48,966 bases of DNA from a bacterium (lineage in GTDB: Bacteria; Actinomycetota; Acidimicrobiia; Spongiisociales; Spongiisociaceae): assembly GCA_028821235.1 (NCBI GenBank), contig JAPPGV010000126.1:1-48966 (forward strand), written 5' to 3'. Below the pieces are notes generated by a model. It had not been told where the DNA came from and did not search any database. It was given only the letters and a program-made list of their open reading frames with translations. Position numbers and translations under genes: made by a program. Positions 23,716 to 32,481 of the stretch are shown one piece after another. Positions within the stretch are counted from its first letter, which is position 1. Each line of letters opens with the position of its first letter.

Positions 23716-24516
23716 TCAGGCGAACTCGCGGAGCCGGCTGCCTGTGGGATCGACTACGTCACGTAGGATGCTCAACTCGGCCGGAGTCGGTAGGTCGGTC
23801 TCTGCGACCGTGCCGCGGGGCATCGCCACCTCGAACCCCGTTGCGCTCTGAATGTCACCGATGGTGACGCCGGGATGCACCGAGCGGAGGCGCATCGCCT
23901 TGGTGTCAGGGTGGAAGTCCATTACGCACAGGTCCGTCACGCACAGCTGCGGACCTCCGCCGAAGCCGAGCCGGCGACGGTGGTCGCCGCCGTCACCCCA
24001 ACCGAGACCGCTGCGGAAGTCGACCTTCTCGACCAGCGTGCGGGGATTGTGCGTCGTCGTCCAGAGGTACACGTTCGGGATCATGCCGCCGAGATCCGCC
24101 ATCCCGCCTCCTCCAGGCAGACGGACCTTGGGGTTGGCGTAGGAGCCGATGACCGTGTTGTTGACATTGCCGAACCTGTCGATCTGCGCCCCGCGAAACG
24201 CGAACGTGTTGTACCGAGCTCCTTGGGCGTAGGCCCAGAAGTCGAACGGGGAGTTGGATAGCATCGTGGCGCCGTCCCAGAGCGCGTCCGACAGGGTGGA
24301 CTCCGGAATAGCGGGAGGATCGGCGTCGATCGCGATCGAGCTGGCGGCCCACACGAGGCCGGGTGCGTGCGTCTTGCGCGCCAGCCGGTATGCGCAGACC
24401 GGTATGAAGCTCGCGGCGCCGTTGAAGGCGCGCGTGTCGTTGGTGAACTCGCGAGCAAGCGTGACGACCATCAGCTCGTCGACCGTGCAGTCGGCTCCAG
24501 GTATTTCGCGACTCAC
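23716..24516 (-). CDS. CoA-transferase-fold beta subunit, IpdB-like (pair 3)
   Basis: The protein has 266 residues, with a GTG start overlapping the alpha stop (GTGA). CTVDELMVVTLAREFTND opens the protein. THAPGLVWAAS and GAQIDRFGNVNNTVIGSYAN (about 107-126) are strongly IpdB-like, as is VRLPGGGGMADLG. The VDFRSGLGWGDGG segment follows. Of the four beta subunits here, this and pair 4 look closest to mycobacterial IpdB. With its alpha partner it is a candidate for CoA-dependent C-C bond hydrolysis of a cyclic beta-diketone-type intermediate. Confidence 0.85.
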   Translation of the reverse strand: MSREIPGADCTVDELMVVTLAREFTNDTRAFNGAASFIPVCAYRLARKTHAPGLVWAASSIAIDADPPAIPESTLSDALWDGATMLSNSPFDFWAYAQGARYNTFAFRGAQIDRFGNVNNTVIGSYANPKVRLPGGGGMADLGGMIPNVYLWTTTHNPRTLVEKVDFRSGLGWGDGGDHRRRLGFGGGPQLCVTDLCVMDFHPDTKAMRLRSVHPGVTIGDIQSATGFEVAMPRGTVAETDLPTPAELSILRDVVDPTGSRLREFA

Positions 24517-25409
24517 GAGGCCCTCCTCGTGATCGCGAGGATCGTCGCCGCGCCACCGTTGGCCTCGAGAAATCCTGCCTGGTCGTCCGGAGCGGTGATC
24601 CGGTCGTTCCAGAACCGTGCAAAACGGTCGCGGTGGCGCGAAGCACCCAGGTATTCCTGAATGAAGTCTTCATGGTGGGTATAGGACGGGTAGTTAGATG
24701 TCGGGTAGGCGCCCCAAGGTGCGTGAACCACGGCGTCGATCATGAAGCGCGGGTAGGTAGTGCGCTCCGGGGCATCCGTGAACGACCTGCGCGGTGCGAC
24801 CGCCTCCACGGTCACGACGGTCGCCTCGGCGGCCCTCACGAGGTCGGAGTCCATCCAGATGAGCTTCGGGTCGACACGCGTGTTTCCGTCGGCGTCCGCA
24901 GCATGGGCATGAACGACGGCGACGTCGATCGGCAACGGTGTACACGCTACGTAGGCCTCTCCCGTTACCCGATCGGTCTCCAGGCGGGTGGTGTCAGGGT
25001 GCAAGGCGAGCACATCGGTACCGATCCCGGCCTTGGTCGGGACAAAGGGGAGGCGGTGCGCGGCCGCCTGGAGCCGGCAGATCAGAAGATGCTCCGAGTA
25101 CTCCTCGACCTCGATGTCACCTGCTTCGGCCGCTCTGCGGAAGTTCGGAGCCAGACCGAGGCCTTCGAAGCTGACCAGTCCGGTGACCACTTTGTTCACC
25201 TTGCCCGAAGCTACGAGCCAGTCGACCGCCATCGACCCGACGATCGACACCACGGTCAGGTCCCGGGCATCGCTCCGAATCAGTTCACGTACAAAGCCCA
25301 TGGGAGCGCTGTTCATCGAAAGCCCACCGATTCCGATGGTCGCACCATCAGGAACGAGCGACGCAGCCTCTCGCATGGAACGAATCTTCGACACCTGCCC
25401 CCCAAGCAT
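24513..25409 (-). CDS. CoA-transferase-fold alpha subunit, IpdA-like (pair 3)
   Basis: The protein has 298 residues. GATIGIGGLSMNSAPMGFVR (22-41) is the family start. EEYSEHLL (102-109) carries the E-x-S-E motif, and ICRLQAAAHRLPFVPTKAG is close to the CGLQAAAQRLPFLPIRAG I remember from M. tuberculosis IpdA. This is the pair I would most readily call IpdAB. I do not give the symbol because four such pairs exist in the window and orthology cannot be decided by eye. It begins 138 nt after the stop of the MFS gene. Confidence 0.85.
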   Translation of the reverse strand: MLGGQVSKIRSMREAASLVPDGATIGIGGLSMNSAPMGFVRELIRSDARDLTVVSIVGSMAVDWLVASGKVNKVVTGLVSFEGLGLAPNFRRAAEAGDIEVEEYSEHLLICRLQAAAHRLPFVPTKAGIGTDVLALHPDTTRLETDRVTGEAYVACTPLPIDVAVVHAHAADADGNTRVDPKLIWMDSDLVRAAEATVVTVEAVAPRRSFTDAPERTTYPRFMIDAVVHAPWGAYPTSNYPSYTHHEDFIQEYLGASRHRDRFARFWNDRITAPDDQAGFLEANGGAATILAITRRAS

Positions 25410-25547
25410 CGGGCGCTAGCCCTGATTCTTCATGGTTCCCGTCACACTTACGTACATTAGGCACGTCAATTTCATCGATTGACTCCTGCCACTCCAACAC
25501 CGGGCAGGTGAAGGTCGCGCCAAGTGTTGCGGTTGGCAGGATGCCGG

Positions 25548-26774
25548 TCAGCCTCCGGCGCCGGACCGATCCGCACCGACTTCGACCGCCGCCGCACCCT
25601 CCTTGCTCATGCCGGTCAGCTGCCATCGGGCCGCCAGCATGGCGACCGCCGAGATGCTCGACATCGCAGCGGCGGCCAGCCAGGCGGCCTGAAAGGAATA
25701 GATCTCGATGATCTGACCCATCACGATCGGGCCGAGCGAAGCACCGATGTACGTACCCGTGAGCGCAACGCTCGTGGCTCGCGCCGGAGCCCGCGGGAAG
25801 TGCTTCACAACGCTGTAGTTGAACAGCCCGTTCCAGCCCCATCCTGCCCCGAAGGCGAGCATCGCCGCAAGCGTGAGCATCCAAGTCCCGGTGCCTGTGA
25901 GCGCTCCAAGGCCTGCGGAACCGACCACAAGAAGCAATGCGACCCCTCCGAGCCCGCCCGCCTTGCGAGCGTCGGCCCACCAACCGGCCAGAAGCCGGAC
26001 TACCAGTCCCGTGACGCTTGCCGCGGCGAGGATCAAACCACCTGCTCCGGGGCTGACACCCGAGTCGACGACGGAAATCACCAGGAACGCGCTGAGGGCC
26101 GACGCCACCGATGCTGCCAGAAATGCACCGACCGCCATGAACACGAGCGGCCGCATCTCCAGTTCCACCTTTCCGGATGAGCGTCTCGAGGCCACGTCGG
26201 CGGAGGCGCGCTGCGATCCGGGCACCGCCAGGGCCACGCCGCCCGCGATCACGCCCGCACCGACGAACACCCCTCGCCAATCGCCGTTGACAGCGAACAG
26301 CGGCACTGCAAGGCCGCTCAGCATGGCCGCAGCCGGTATCGCCGAATGTTTGATGCCGAAGACGAACCCCTGACGGCTCGCCGGCACTTCTCTGGCGAGG
26401 GCCAGATTCACCGCAGGCTGGCCGATCGCCATGGTGAGGCCTCCGAGCGAGATGAGCGCTGCGAACGAGAGCCAGGAATGGGCGAGTGCCGCTATTCCGA
26501 ACATCGTCACCGCGCTCATCGCCGATGACACCCGCATCGCGGCCGGCCAGCCGATCCGGTCGGCAAGCCCGCCGATCGTGACCGAGCTGATGGCCGACAG
26601 GCCGAAGAATCCGCCCAAGGCGATCCCGAGGGAGCCGGTGTCGAACCCGAGCTCGGGGAGGATCCTAAATGCGAGCGCGCCGGCGAGAAAGGGCGGGAAG
26701 GTCATGACCATCGTGACCGCAAGCGCCGGGAGGAGGACTCGTACCGAGCCGATTCGTTCGCGCCGGCTGCTCAA
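25548..26774 (-). CDS. Major facilitator superfamily transporter
   Basis: This is 408 aa if it starts with the TTG at 26774, which overlaps the permease stop (TTGA). The upstream frame overlaps that permease gene and lacks protein character. About twelve hydrophobic segments are visible. The MFS loop motif GGLADRIGWPAAMR lies between helices 2 and 3, and its counterpart AGWWADARKAGG lies in the second half. It should move a small organic compound, probably uptake of the cluster's substrate or efflux of an intermediate. The coupling to the ABC genes suggests it belongs to the same transcript. Confidence 0.82.
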   Translation of the reverse strand: MSSRRERIGSVRVLLPALAVTMVMTFPPFLAGALAFRILPELGFDTGSLGIALGGFFGLSAISSVTIGGLADRIGWPAAMRVSSAMSAVTMFGIAALAHSWLSFAALISLGGLTMAIGQPAVNLALAREVPASRQGFVFGIKHSAIPAAAMLSGLAVPLFAVNGDWRGVFVGAGVIAGGVALAVPGSQRASADVASRRSSGKVELEMRPLVFMAVGAFLAASVASALSAFLVISVVDSGVSPGAGGLILAAASVTGLVVRLLAGWWADARKAGGLGGVALLLVVGSAGLGALTGTGTWMLTLAAMLAFGAGWGWNGLFNYSVVKHFPRAPARATSVALTGTYIGASLGPIVMGQIIEIYSFQAAWLAAAAMSSISAVAMLAARWQLTGMSKEGAAAVEVGADRSGAGG

Positions 26775-27565
26775 AAGGCTGCGGCGGCACCACCACCGAT
26801 GGTTTCCGGGCTCCGTCCGAGCAACCGGGGACCGTGTCGGGCGATGACGAGGGTCGCGATCAGCGAGATGACGGTGACCACGAGGCACGTCGTGAACGTG
26901 CCGGTGAGGTCGAGGCCCCCTGTCGATGAGACGATCAGGAACCCGAGTCCCTTGCTACCGATGAAGATCTCGGCGACTATCGCGCCGACCAGCGCATACG
27001 GTGCCGCGATCATCATCGCCGCCAGGATGAAGGGAACGATGGACGGCAGTATCACCATCCGGATCACCTGGAAACGCGTCGCCCCCATGACGCGCATGCT
27101 TGCAACCAGGTCGCCTTTGACACTTTCGACACCCGCCCTCGTGTTGTAGAAGAGCACGAAGAAGGTCATCAGGACGACGAGTGCCACCATCGGCCTGAAC
27201 CCGAATCCGAACCAGAAGAGCACCACCGGGAGGAAGGCGATCCGGGGCATCGTGTACGCCCCGCCGAGGATGGGGTCGAGCAAACGTGACAGCGATCGCT
27301 GCAGGCCGAGCATGATGCCGCACACCACGCCGATGGCCGTTCCGATGAGAAGGCCGAGCCCGGCGATCTGGAGAGTTGCGAGGATATGCGGGTAGATGAA
27401 CCCGCTGGAGAACCACTCGAGCGTCCGTTCCGCGATCAAGGAGGGCTTGCTGATCCAGAGGGTTCGAATGTACCGATCTGACACCCACTCCCAGCCGCCG
27501 AGGAACACGCCCAGCACTATCAGCTGGTAGAGACGGATCCGCCACATGGGGGCCCGCTCGATCAT
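26771..27565 (-). CDS. ABC transporter permease (SsuC/TauC type), second
   Basis: The protein has 264 residues from the ATG at 27565, overlapping the first permease gene by ATGA. The in-frame extension upstream is antisense noise. Five to six membrane segments are visible. The EAA loop that docks on the ATPase reads MRVMGATRFQVIRMVILPS. The importer class is nitrate/sulfonate/taurine-type. It forms a heterodimer with the permease encoded just upstream. Confidence 0.87.
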   Translation of the reverse strand: MIERAPMWRIRLYQLIVLGVFLGGWEWVSDRYIRTLWISKPSLIAERTLEWFSSGFIYPHILATLQIAGLGLLIGTAIGVVCGIMLGLQRSLSRLLDPILGGAYTMPRIAFLPVVLFWFGFGFRPMVALVVLMTFFVLFYNTRAGVESVKGDLVASMRVMGATRFQVIRMVILPSIVPFILAAMMIAAPYALVGAIVAEIFIGSKGLGFLIVSSTGGLDLTGTFTTCLVVTVISLIATLVIARHGPRLLGRSPETIGGGAAAAF

Positions 27566-28350
27566 CGCTGCATCGCCGCGGCTACATCGACGCCGGCGGA
27601 ACGCCATGGCAGCACGGCACGCTCCAACCAGCTCACGAGAGCGTTGAGCCCCACACCGACGACGAGCAGAACCGTGAGTGCGGCAAAGAGGCCGGCGCTG
27701 CTGTAGGAGCGCGCAGATGTGAGTGCGAGGAAGCCCAACCCTCTCACCGAGGCAATGAACTCGGCAAACACGGCCGCGCGCAGCGCGAACGGCACGGCGT
27801 GGCGCAGCCCGGTGATCAGGAAGACTGCGCTGGCCGGTAGGACCACGATGCGGAACACGTCCAGGCGCTTCGCTCCCATGACGCGCATGGCTGCGACGAG
27901 GTCGCCTTCGACGTTCTTCACACCTTCGAACGTATTGAAGAACATGAGGAAGAAGACAACCACGGCGACCAACACGACCTTGGGCATGAGAAACACCCCG
28001 AACCACAGGATATAGAGAGGGATCAGAGCCACCTGGGGAAAGCTGTAAGCCACCGTCGCGAACGGACGGAACACCGCAGCGAGGGTGGGGCTGGAGCTCA
28101 GTATCACGGCGACGAGCACTCCGAGAACTACCCCGATGACCAGGCCATATACGATCTCAGCCATCGTGGTGAGGACATGCTCGACGATGTAGCCGGTCGA
28201 CACCCATTCCCACAGCCGCTCGGCGACGTCGGAAGGCCGGCTGATGTAGAACGGCTCGATGATCGTACGGCCGGCGAGGTCCCAGGCGACGACGATGCCG
28301 GCCACGATCAGGAAACGCGCGAATGTGGTCCCTGACCTACTCGACAGCAC
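27562..28350 (-). CDS. ABC transporter permease (SsuC/TauC type), first
   Basis: The protein has 262 residues and a GTG start. It has six predicted membrane segments and the EAA loop MRVMGAKRLDVFRIVVLPAS, nearly the same as in its partner. The two permeases are paralogues from a tandem duplication. The ATPase gene lies 23 nt upstream, the second permease overlaps by ATGA. Confidence 0.88.
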   Translation of the reverse strand: MLSSRSGTTFARFLIVAGIVVAWDLAGRTIIEPFYISRPSDVAERLWEWVSTGYIVEHVLTTMAEIVYGLVIGVVLGVLVAVILSSSPTLAAVFRPFATVAYSFPQVALIPLYILWFGVFLMPKVVLVAVVVFFLMFFNTFEGVKNVEGDLVAAMRVMGAKRLDVFRIVVLPASAVFLITGLRHAVPFALRAAVFAEFIASVRGLGFLALTSARSYSSAGLFAALTVLLVVGVGLNALVSWLERAVLPWRSAGVDVAAAMQR

Positions 28351-28373
28351 CTGCGGCTCCAGTCGGATGTGTA

Positions 28374-29162
28374 TCAGCGACCTTCACCGCTGGCTTCTTC
28401 CTGGCTGACGACCTCATGGCGTAGCGTCGCCCAAATCCTGTTGTACAGTTTCAGGAATTCGGGTGAGCTTCGGATGGTGTCGAAGTCGCGGGGACGCTCG
28501 AGTTCGACCGGCAGGTCGAGCACTATCCGGCCGGGACGCTTACTGAACACCACGATGCGGTCGGCGATGCTGATCGCCTCGGTCAGATCATGGGTCACAT
28601 ACACCACGGTGGCTCGCGCCTCACTCCAGATCCGGAGCAGTTCTTCTTGCATCACGAGTTTGAGCAGTGCGTCCAGGGCCGCGAACGGCTCATCCATCAG
28701 CAGCGTGTCGGGCTCGTAGATCAGCGTCCTTGCGAGGAGGACCCGTTTGCGCATACCGCCCGAGAGTTCGTCCGGGTGATGACGCTCGAACCCTCCGAGC
28801 CTGACCTTCTCGATGGCCTGCGACACCAGGGCGGCCCGCTCGGACTTCGGGACGCGCCGGATGTCGAGCGGCGCCGAGATGTTGCCCTCCGTCGTGCGCC
28901 ACGGGAGGAGCGAGTCCTTTTGGGTCATGTAGCCGACGGAGGTGTTGATGGCCGTGACCCGTTCGCCGTTGTACTCAACGACGCCCTCTTCAGGTGCGAG
29001 CAATCCCGCGATCAGGTTGAGAACCGTCGACTTGCCACACCCGCTCGGACCGATGAGTGCTACGAACTCGCCGTCGTTGATCGTGAGCGAGAAGTCCTTG
29101 ACCGCGTCGATTTTCTCGCCGTCTTTCTCGAAGGACTTCGACACGCCCGTTATCTTGATCAT
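28374..29162 (-). CDS. ABC transporter ATP-binding protein (SsuB/TauB type)
   Basis: The protein has 262 residues. Walker A is GPSGCGKST (38-46), the Q-loop is GYMTQKDSLLPW, the signature is LSGGMRKR, Walker B is LLMDEPFAALD and the H-loop is YVTHDLTEA. It energises the two permeases. It is preceded by two strong hairpins in the gap to the binding-protein gene, which may set a lower ATPase level than that of the binding protein. Confidence 0.93.
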   Translation of the reverse strand: MIKITGVSKSFEKDGEKIDAVKDFSLTINDGEFVALIGPSGCGKSTVLNLIAGLLAPEEGVVEYNGERVTAINTSVGYMTQKDSLLPWRTTEGNISAPLDIRRVPKSERAALVSQAIEKVRLGGFERHHPDELSGGMRKRVLLARTLIYEPDTLLMDEPFAALDALLKLVMQEELLRIWSEARATVVYVTHDLTEAISIADRIVVFSKRPGRIVLDLPVELERPRDFDTIRSSPEFLKLYNRIWATLRHEVVSQEEASGEGR

Positions 29163-29228
29163 GGATACCTCACAGCAACGCGAGCAGGTCGCAGCCGCAG
29201 GCTACGAAGGCTGGTCCCCACCGGTGTC

Positions 29229-29261
29229 GATGGGAGCCGGCGCCGAGCGCCGGCTCCCATC
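29229..29261 (-). terminator. Strong hairpin between binding-protein and ATPase genes
   Basis: Arms at 29229-29242 and 29248-29261 pair perfectly over 14 bp (GATGGGAGCCGGCG with its complement) around a 5-nt loop. No U-run follows on the minus strand, so it may be a transcript-stabilising or partial-termination element rather than a classical terminator. Confidence 0.7.
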
Positions 29262-29264
29262 ATC

Positions 29265-29280
29265 AACCCTCTGGAGGGTT
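29265..29280 (-). terminator. Second hairpin next to the binding-protein stop
   Basis: AACCCTC-TG-GAGGGTT is a 7-bp perfect stem with a 2-nt loop, 9 nt after the stop of the binding-protein gene. It stands in tandem with the larger hairpin at 29229-29261. Confidence 0.6.
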
Positions 29281-29289
29281 ACCGGCACG

Positions 29290-30540
29290 TCACTTGACGT
29301 CTATACCCAGTTCCGTCGCGGCTGCGATCACTAGTTCATTGGTGACGACCGCGGTCATCAGGGTTGTGTTGTGCTCTTCTTCGGGTTTACCGATGTTGAG
29401 GATGTATCTTCCCTTTTCGAAGCCGTCCTCGCTGAAGAGGATCGACGGCTTGAGCGAGTCGTAGTCGATCTGGAACGACGCGTCGAACGCCGCCTGCTCG
29501 AGGTCGGGGAACCGTGCCCGGGCGATAGCGCGGGCGTCGTCTTCGTTCGCTAGGGCCCAATCCCGGGCGCTGAGGACCGCCCGCAGGAACGCCTGTACGG
29601 TGTCTGGATGCTCCAGGATGTAGCTGTCGGTCGTGAAAAAGCTCGCCCAGTTGACGGCTTCGAGCTCGGACAGAACCCGGAAATCGATCGTCACCGCCCC
29701 CGGTTCCAGAGCCGCTATCTGCGTCTCGGGAGGAATCCAGAAGAACGCGTCGATCTCACGAGCCTGGAACGCGGGCAACAAAGCGCTGCCCCTCCCCAGG
29801 GGAACCAACTCGACCTCAGATGAGGTGTCGATGCCTCGTTGCTCCATGGCCCCGATCGCCAGAGTCGTCGTCGTCGACCCGGGCCGGCCCGTGCCGATCT
29901 TGAGGCCCCGCAGCGCTTCGAACTTCTCATCGATCGTAGAGTCCTCGGTTATGCCCGCAGCAGCGGCAGCCTCGGGCGAGATGATGCCGAACTCGTTCGG
30001 GCCATGCGAGAAGCCGAAGATACCGCGGAAGTCGAGGCCCCTCGTCACCGCTCTGATTCCGTGCTGGGTGCCCAACTGGGTGAACGCGACCGATCCGCTG
30101 GCAAGAGCAGAAAACAGGTCAACGCCGCCTCCCAACTCGATGCGCTCCAACTCGAGACCCTCAGCCTCGAAGAAGCCGGCATCCTCCGCTACGAAGAACA
30201 ACAACTCAGACATACCACCAAAACCGGCCCAGCGCACCTTCGGCTCGGACAGGGGCACCGGTGGCGGTGGCGGCGCCGTCACTTCGACCTCTACGGTCTC
30301 GGTGACGACCTCGGTGACGACCTCGGTAACGATTGAAGTCACGGTGATGGTCTCGCCCGGGACCTCGACCTCGACTATCTCGGTGACCGTCTCGCCCGGG
30401 ACCTCGACCTCGACCTCGACAATCGAAGTGACCACCACAGTCTCCGGAGGCGCATCGTCGCCCCCGCAGGCCGCGGCCGCCAAAACGAACGCAACTCCCA
30501 GGATCAAGAACCTCCAAGGACCTCTGATTCTCCTAGACAT
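29290..30540 (-). CDS. ABC transporter substrate-binding lipoprotein (SsuA/NMT1-like)
   Basis: This is 416 aa from the ATG at 30540, chosen for AGGAG 9 nt upstream and for the signal peptide MSRRIRGPWRFLILG onwards with lipobox AAAC (Cys25). A striking low-complexity linker of Val-Glu-Val-Pro-Gly-Glu-Thr units spans about 34-95, ending in a proline run. The periplasmic-binding fold then starts at VRWAGFGGMSELLFF. Domain features of the NMT1/SsuA type include LRGLKIGTGRPGSTT and FWIPPETQIAALEPG. The ligand is probably an organic acid or sulfonate-like molecule. It is the first gene of the transporter operon. Confidence 0.87.
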   Translation of the reverse strand: MSRRIRGPWRFLILGVAFVLAAAACGGDDAPPETVVVTSIVEVEVEVPGETVTEIVEVEVPGETITVTSIVTEVVTEVVTETVEVEVTAPPPPPVPLSEPKVRWAGFGGMSELLFFVAEDAGFFEAEGLELERIELGGGVDLFSALASGSVAFTQLGTQHGIRAVTRGLDFRGIFGFSHGPNEFGIISPEAAAAAGITEDSTIDEKFEALRGLKIGTGRPGSTTTTLAIGAMEQRGIDTSSEVELVPLGRGSALLPAFQAREIDAFFWIPPETQIAALEPGAVTIDFRVLSELEAVNWASFFTTDSYILEHPDTVQAFLRAVLSARDWALANEDDARAIARARFPDLEQAAFDASFQIDYDSLKPSILFSEDGFEKGRYILNIGKPEEEHNTTLMTAVVTNELVIAAATELGIDVK

Positions 30541-30600
30541 CAATGTCGTCTCCTTCCCTCGTCTTCCATACTTCGGCAACCATTCCCATTCCGTTCTCCC

Positions 30601-30918
30601 TCACTTGCGCGGATCGTCTGCCTGAAGGATTCTCATGATCCGGCGATTCGTCGCCGGTCGGAACTCGGAAGCCAGTGTGTCGAGCTTCTGCCTGGCATCA
30701 CTGTCGATGTAGGCCTGAGCGGCGGCTTCGGTTTCCCAGAACGTAAGGCTGACACCCTCTCGGGCGTCCGGGTCGTCGAACGTGTAGACAGCCACGAACC
30801 CAGGAATCTCCTTCAGTTTCGGCACGAACTCGGGCCACAACTCGCGCCGGGTGTCACCATCGGGATCCACACCGTACTGATGCAGAATCACGTACTGAGG
30901 CACACCCGATTCAGTCAC
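30601..30918 (-). CDS. Small dimeric alpha/beta-barrel protein (ABM/EthD-like)
   Basis: The protein has 105 residues and a GTG start, overlapping the DRE-TIM gene by 8 nt. YVILHQYGVD, GFVAVYTFDDPD and GVSLTFWETEAAAQAYIDSD form the beta-alpha-beta pattern of antibiotic-biosynthesis-monooxygenase-like domains. Members bind or oxygenate small ring compounds, or simply dimerise. The function here is unknown. It lies directly before the transporter genes. Confidence 0.65.
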   Translation of the reverse strand: MTESGVPQYVILHQYGVDPDGDTRRELWPEFVPKLKEIPGFVAVYTFDDPDAREGVSLTFWETEAAAQAYIDSDARQKLDTLASEFRPATNRRIMRILQADDPRK

Positions 30919-32224
30919 TGGCCCCCAGCACCCCTTCCACTATGAGCTTGAGCTCACCGATAGTGATATAACCCTCGGCTCTGCCCATAAGAGCATCCTT
31001 GGTGCGGTTCCGCACCTCTTCAAGGTCTTCATCGGAGCACTCGAAGCCGAGCTCTCCAATGAAGTCAGCAATGATCTCTTTGTGCTTGTGCAGGCCCTCG
31101 GGCTGGATGTAGTGGATCTTGCCGAAGACGTTCGGTCCTATCACGCTTTCGAATGGTTTGCCTAGTACCTCACCGGCAATCGCCATCGGGCTCTCCGGCG
31201 GATCGTCGGGGTCGCGGTGGCCGTACCCCTCCTCCATGTTCGCCTGCCAGCCGATGATGGGCTTGATGGCGTCGCTGATGTGGCCGCCGAAGGCCTTCTC
31301 GACCTCCTCGGCGAGCGGAAGCAGCTTGTCGAGGCGCACTCCGGCGTCCCAGCCGTATGCATAGAGGGCGCATGCCACCTCTTCGAGGGCCGCCGTGCCT
31401 GAGCGGTCGCCGACACCATTCATCGCCGCGTCGATGAAGTCCGCGCCGGCTTCGGCAGCCGCGAGCGAGTTCGCCGTCGCCATCCCGAGGTCGTTGTGAT
31501 GCTGGACGTACAGGTTCACGTCGCCGATCGTTTCCTTGATCTCGCGGCAGATGAGATACGAGGCTCTCGGGTTGCTCTGGCCTCGGCTGTCGTAGATGTA
31601 GATACCCATGGCACCCGCGTCCACTCCGGCCTTGCAGAACAGTTTGATGGTCTGGATGCTGTGCCGGAACGAGTCGGGGAAGCTGAAGATGATCTGAGCG
31701 TCTCTCTCTACGCCGTAGCTCACGGTCTCGTGGATCGCGTCGACCACCTGACTCTTGGTGAACGGGCCCTTTGTGAAGTCGCTCCAGTAGCTGATCTGCG
31801 GGTAGTAGGGGAACGTGACGAAGGTGTCCGCTTCGCACGCGAGGTGATCGTCGTACCGCTTCTTCCAGTCGCCCTGCTCGAGAGGCAGCACGTGGGCGAT
31901 CAGCTTGTCGCAGATAGGCGTCTCGATGCCTCCGCGCTTACAGGCTCTCACCCAATCCTTGAGCTCTCGCGGTGACAGTCCGATCGGAGTCGTGATCTCG
32001 CCGACACCGAGTTCGTCGAGCAGGTGCGCCAGGCGAATGCGCGCCGCCCACGAGAGGTGTCGGCCAACCATGTCTTCACCCTCACTGAGGGTGCAGTCGA
32101 TGATCTTGACCGACCGCCCCTTCGCAGCAATTGCGTCCTGGATCTCCGAATCCCAATACGCCGGTACTGAGAAGTACTCGCGTGGTTTGTGCCAAGGTCC
32201 CCAAGAATGGTCCTGCAACGTCAC
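30911..32224 (-). CDS. DRE-TIM metallolyase-superfamily protein with altered active site
   Basis: The protein has 437 residues. The family's first motif, normally DxTLRDGxQ, reads DCTLSEGED (43-51), so the catalytic Arg is Ser47. The metal motif HxHND reads QHHND (241-245), keeping the second His but replacing the first by Gln. NSLAAAEAGADFIDAAMNGV and GDRSGTAALEEVACAL match the rest of the LeuA/HMG-CoA-lyase-type TIM barrel (GxGxRxGNxxxE). A C-terminal helical region (about 330-437) follows. It may catalyse an altered aldol, retro-aldol or hydrolytic step on a CoA substrate. A substrate-binding-only role is possible. Confidence 0.75.
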   Translation of the reverse strand: MTLQDHSWGPWHKPREYFSVPAYWDSEIQDAIAAKGRSVKIIDCTLSEGEDMVGRHLSWAARIRLAHLLDELGVGEITTPIGLSPRELKDWVRACKRGGIETPICDKLIAHVLPLEQGDWKKRYDDHLACEADTFVTFPYYPQISYWSDFTKGPFTKSQVVDAIHETVSYGVERDAQIIFSFPDSFRHSIQTIKLFCKAGVDAGAMGIYIYDSRGQSNPRASYLICREIKETIGDVNLYVQHHNDLGMATANSLAAAEAGADFIDAAMNGVGDRSGTAALEEVACALYAYGWDAGVRLDKLLPLAEEVEKAFGGHISDAIKPIIGWQANMEEGYGHRDPDDPPESPMAIAGEVLGKPFESVIGPNVFGKIHYIQPEGLHKHKEIIADFIGELGFECSDEDLEEVRNRTKDALMGRAEGYITIGELKLIVEGVLGASD

Positions 32225-32481
32225 TACCTCTCCTTCTCCTTCCGCGCTTCCCGCTAAACCTCAGTTGGGCCGTCCGGCACTCCGGCTGGTCCAGTGACCT
32301 GCTCGGGGGCGCGGGACGGACTCGGCATCAGGATATACCTGCATGGGTCCACTAGGTCGGGCTGGCAGCCTTTTTCGCGGTCTCTCGCGTCCCCGAATCG
32401 GGAGACGCTCAAACATCTCGCCGTCGAACAGACCGATACTTCAGGGAGAGCCCTCGCTCAGCACCGGTGCGCCGACGAACG
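32225..32481. other. 257-bp gap upstream of the DRE-TIM gene
   Basis: It lies between two minus-strand genes and should hold the promoter for the DRE-TIM/transporter block. AGGAGAAGGAGAGG-like purine-rich sequence (minus strand, about 32227-32241) could be the ribosome binding site. No ACCAAAC inverted repeat is present. Confidence 0.4.

Noticed and set aside
23453-23867. Several 60-100-aa ORFs in the gap before the PaaK-like gene
   Set aside because: They cross the palindrome and hairpin repeat on both strands and show no family features.
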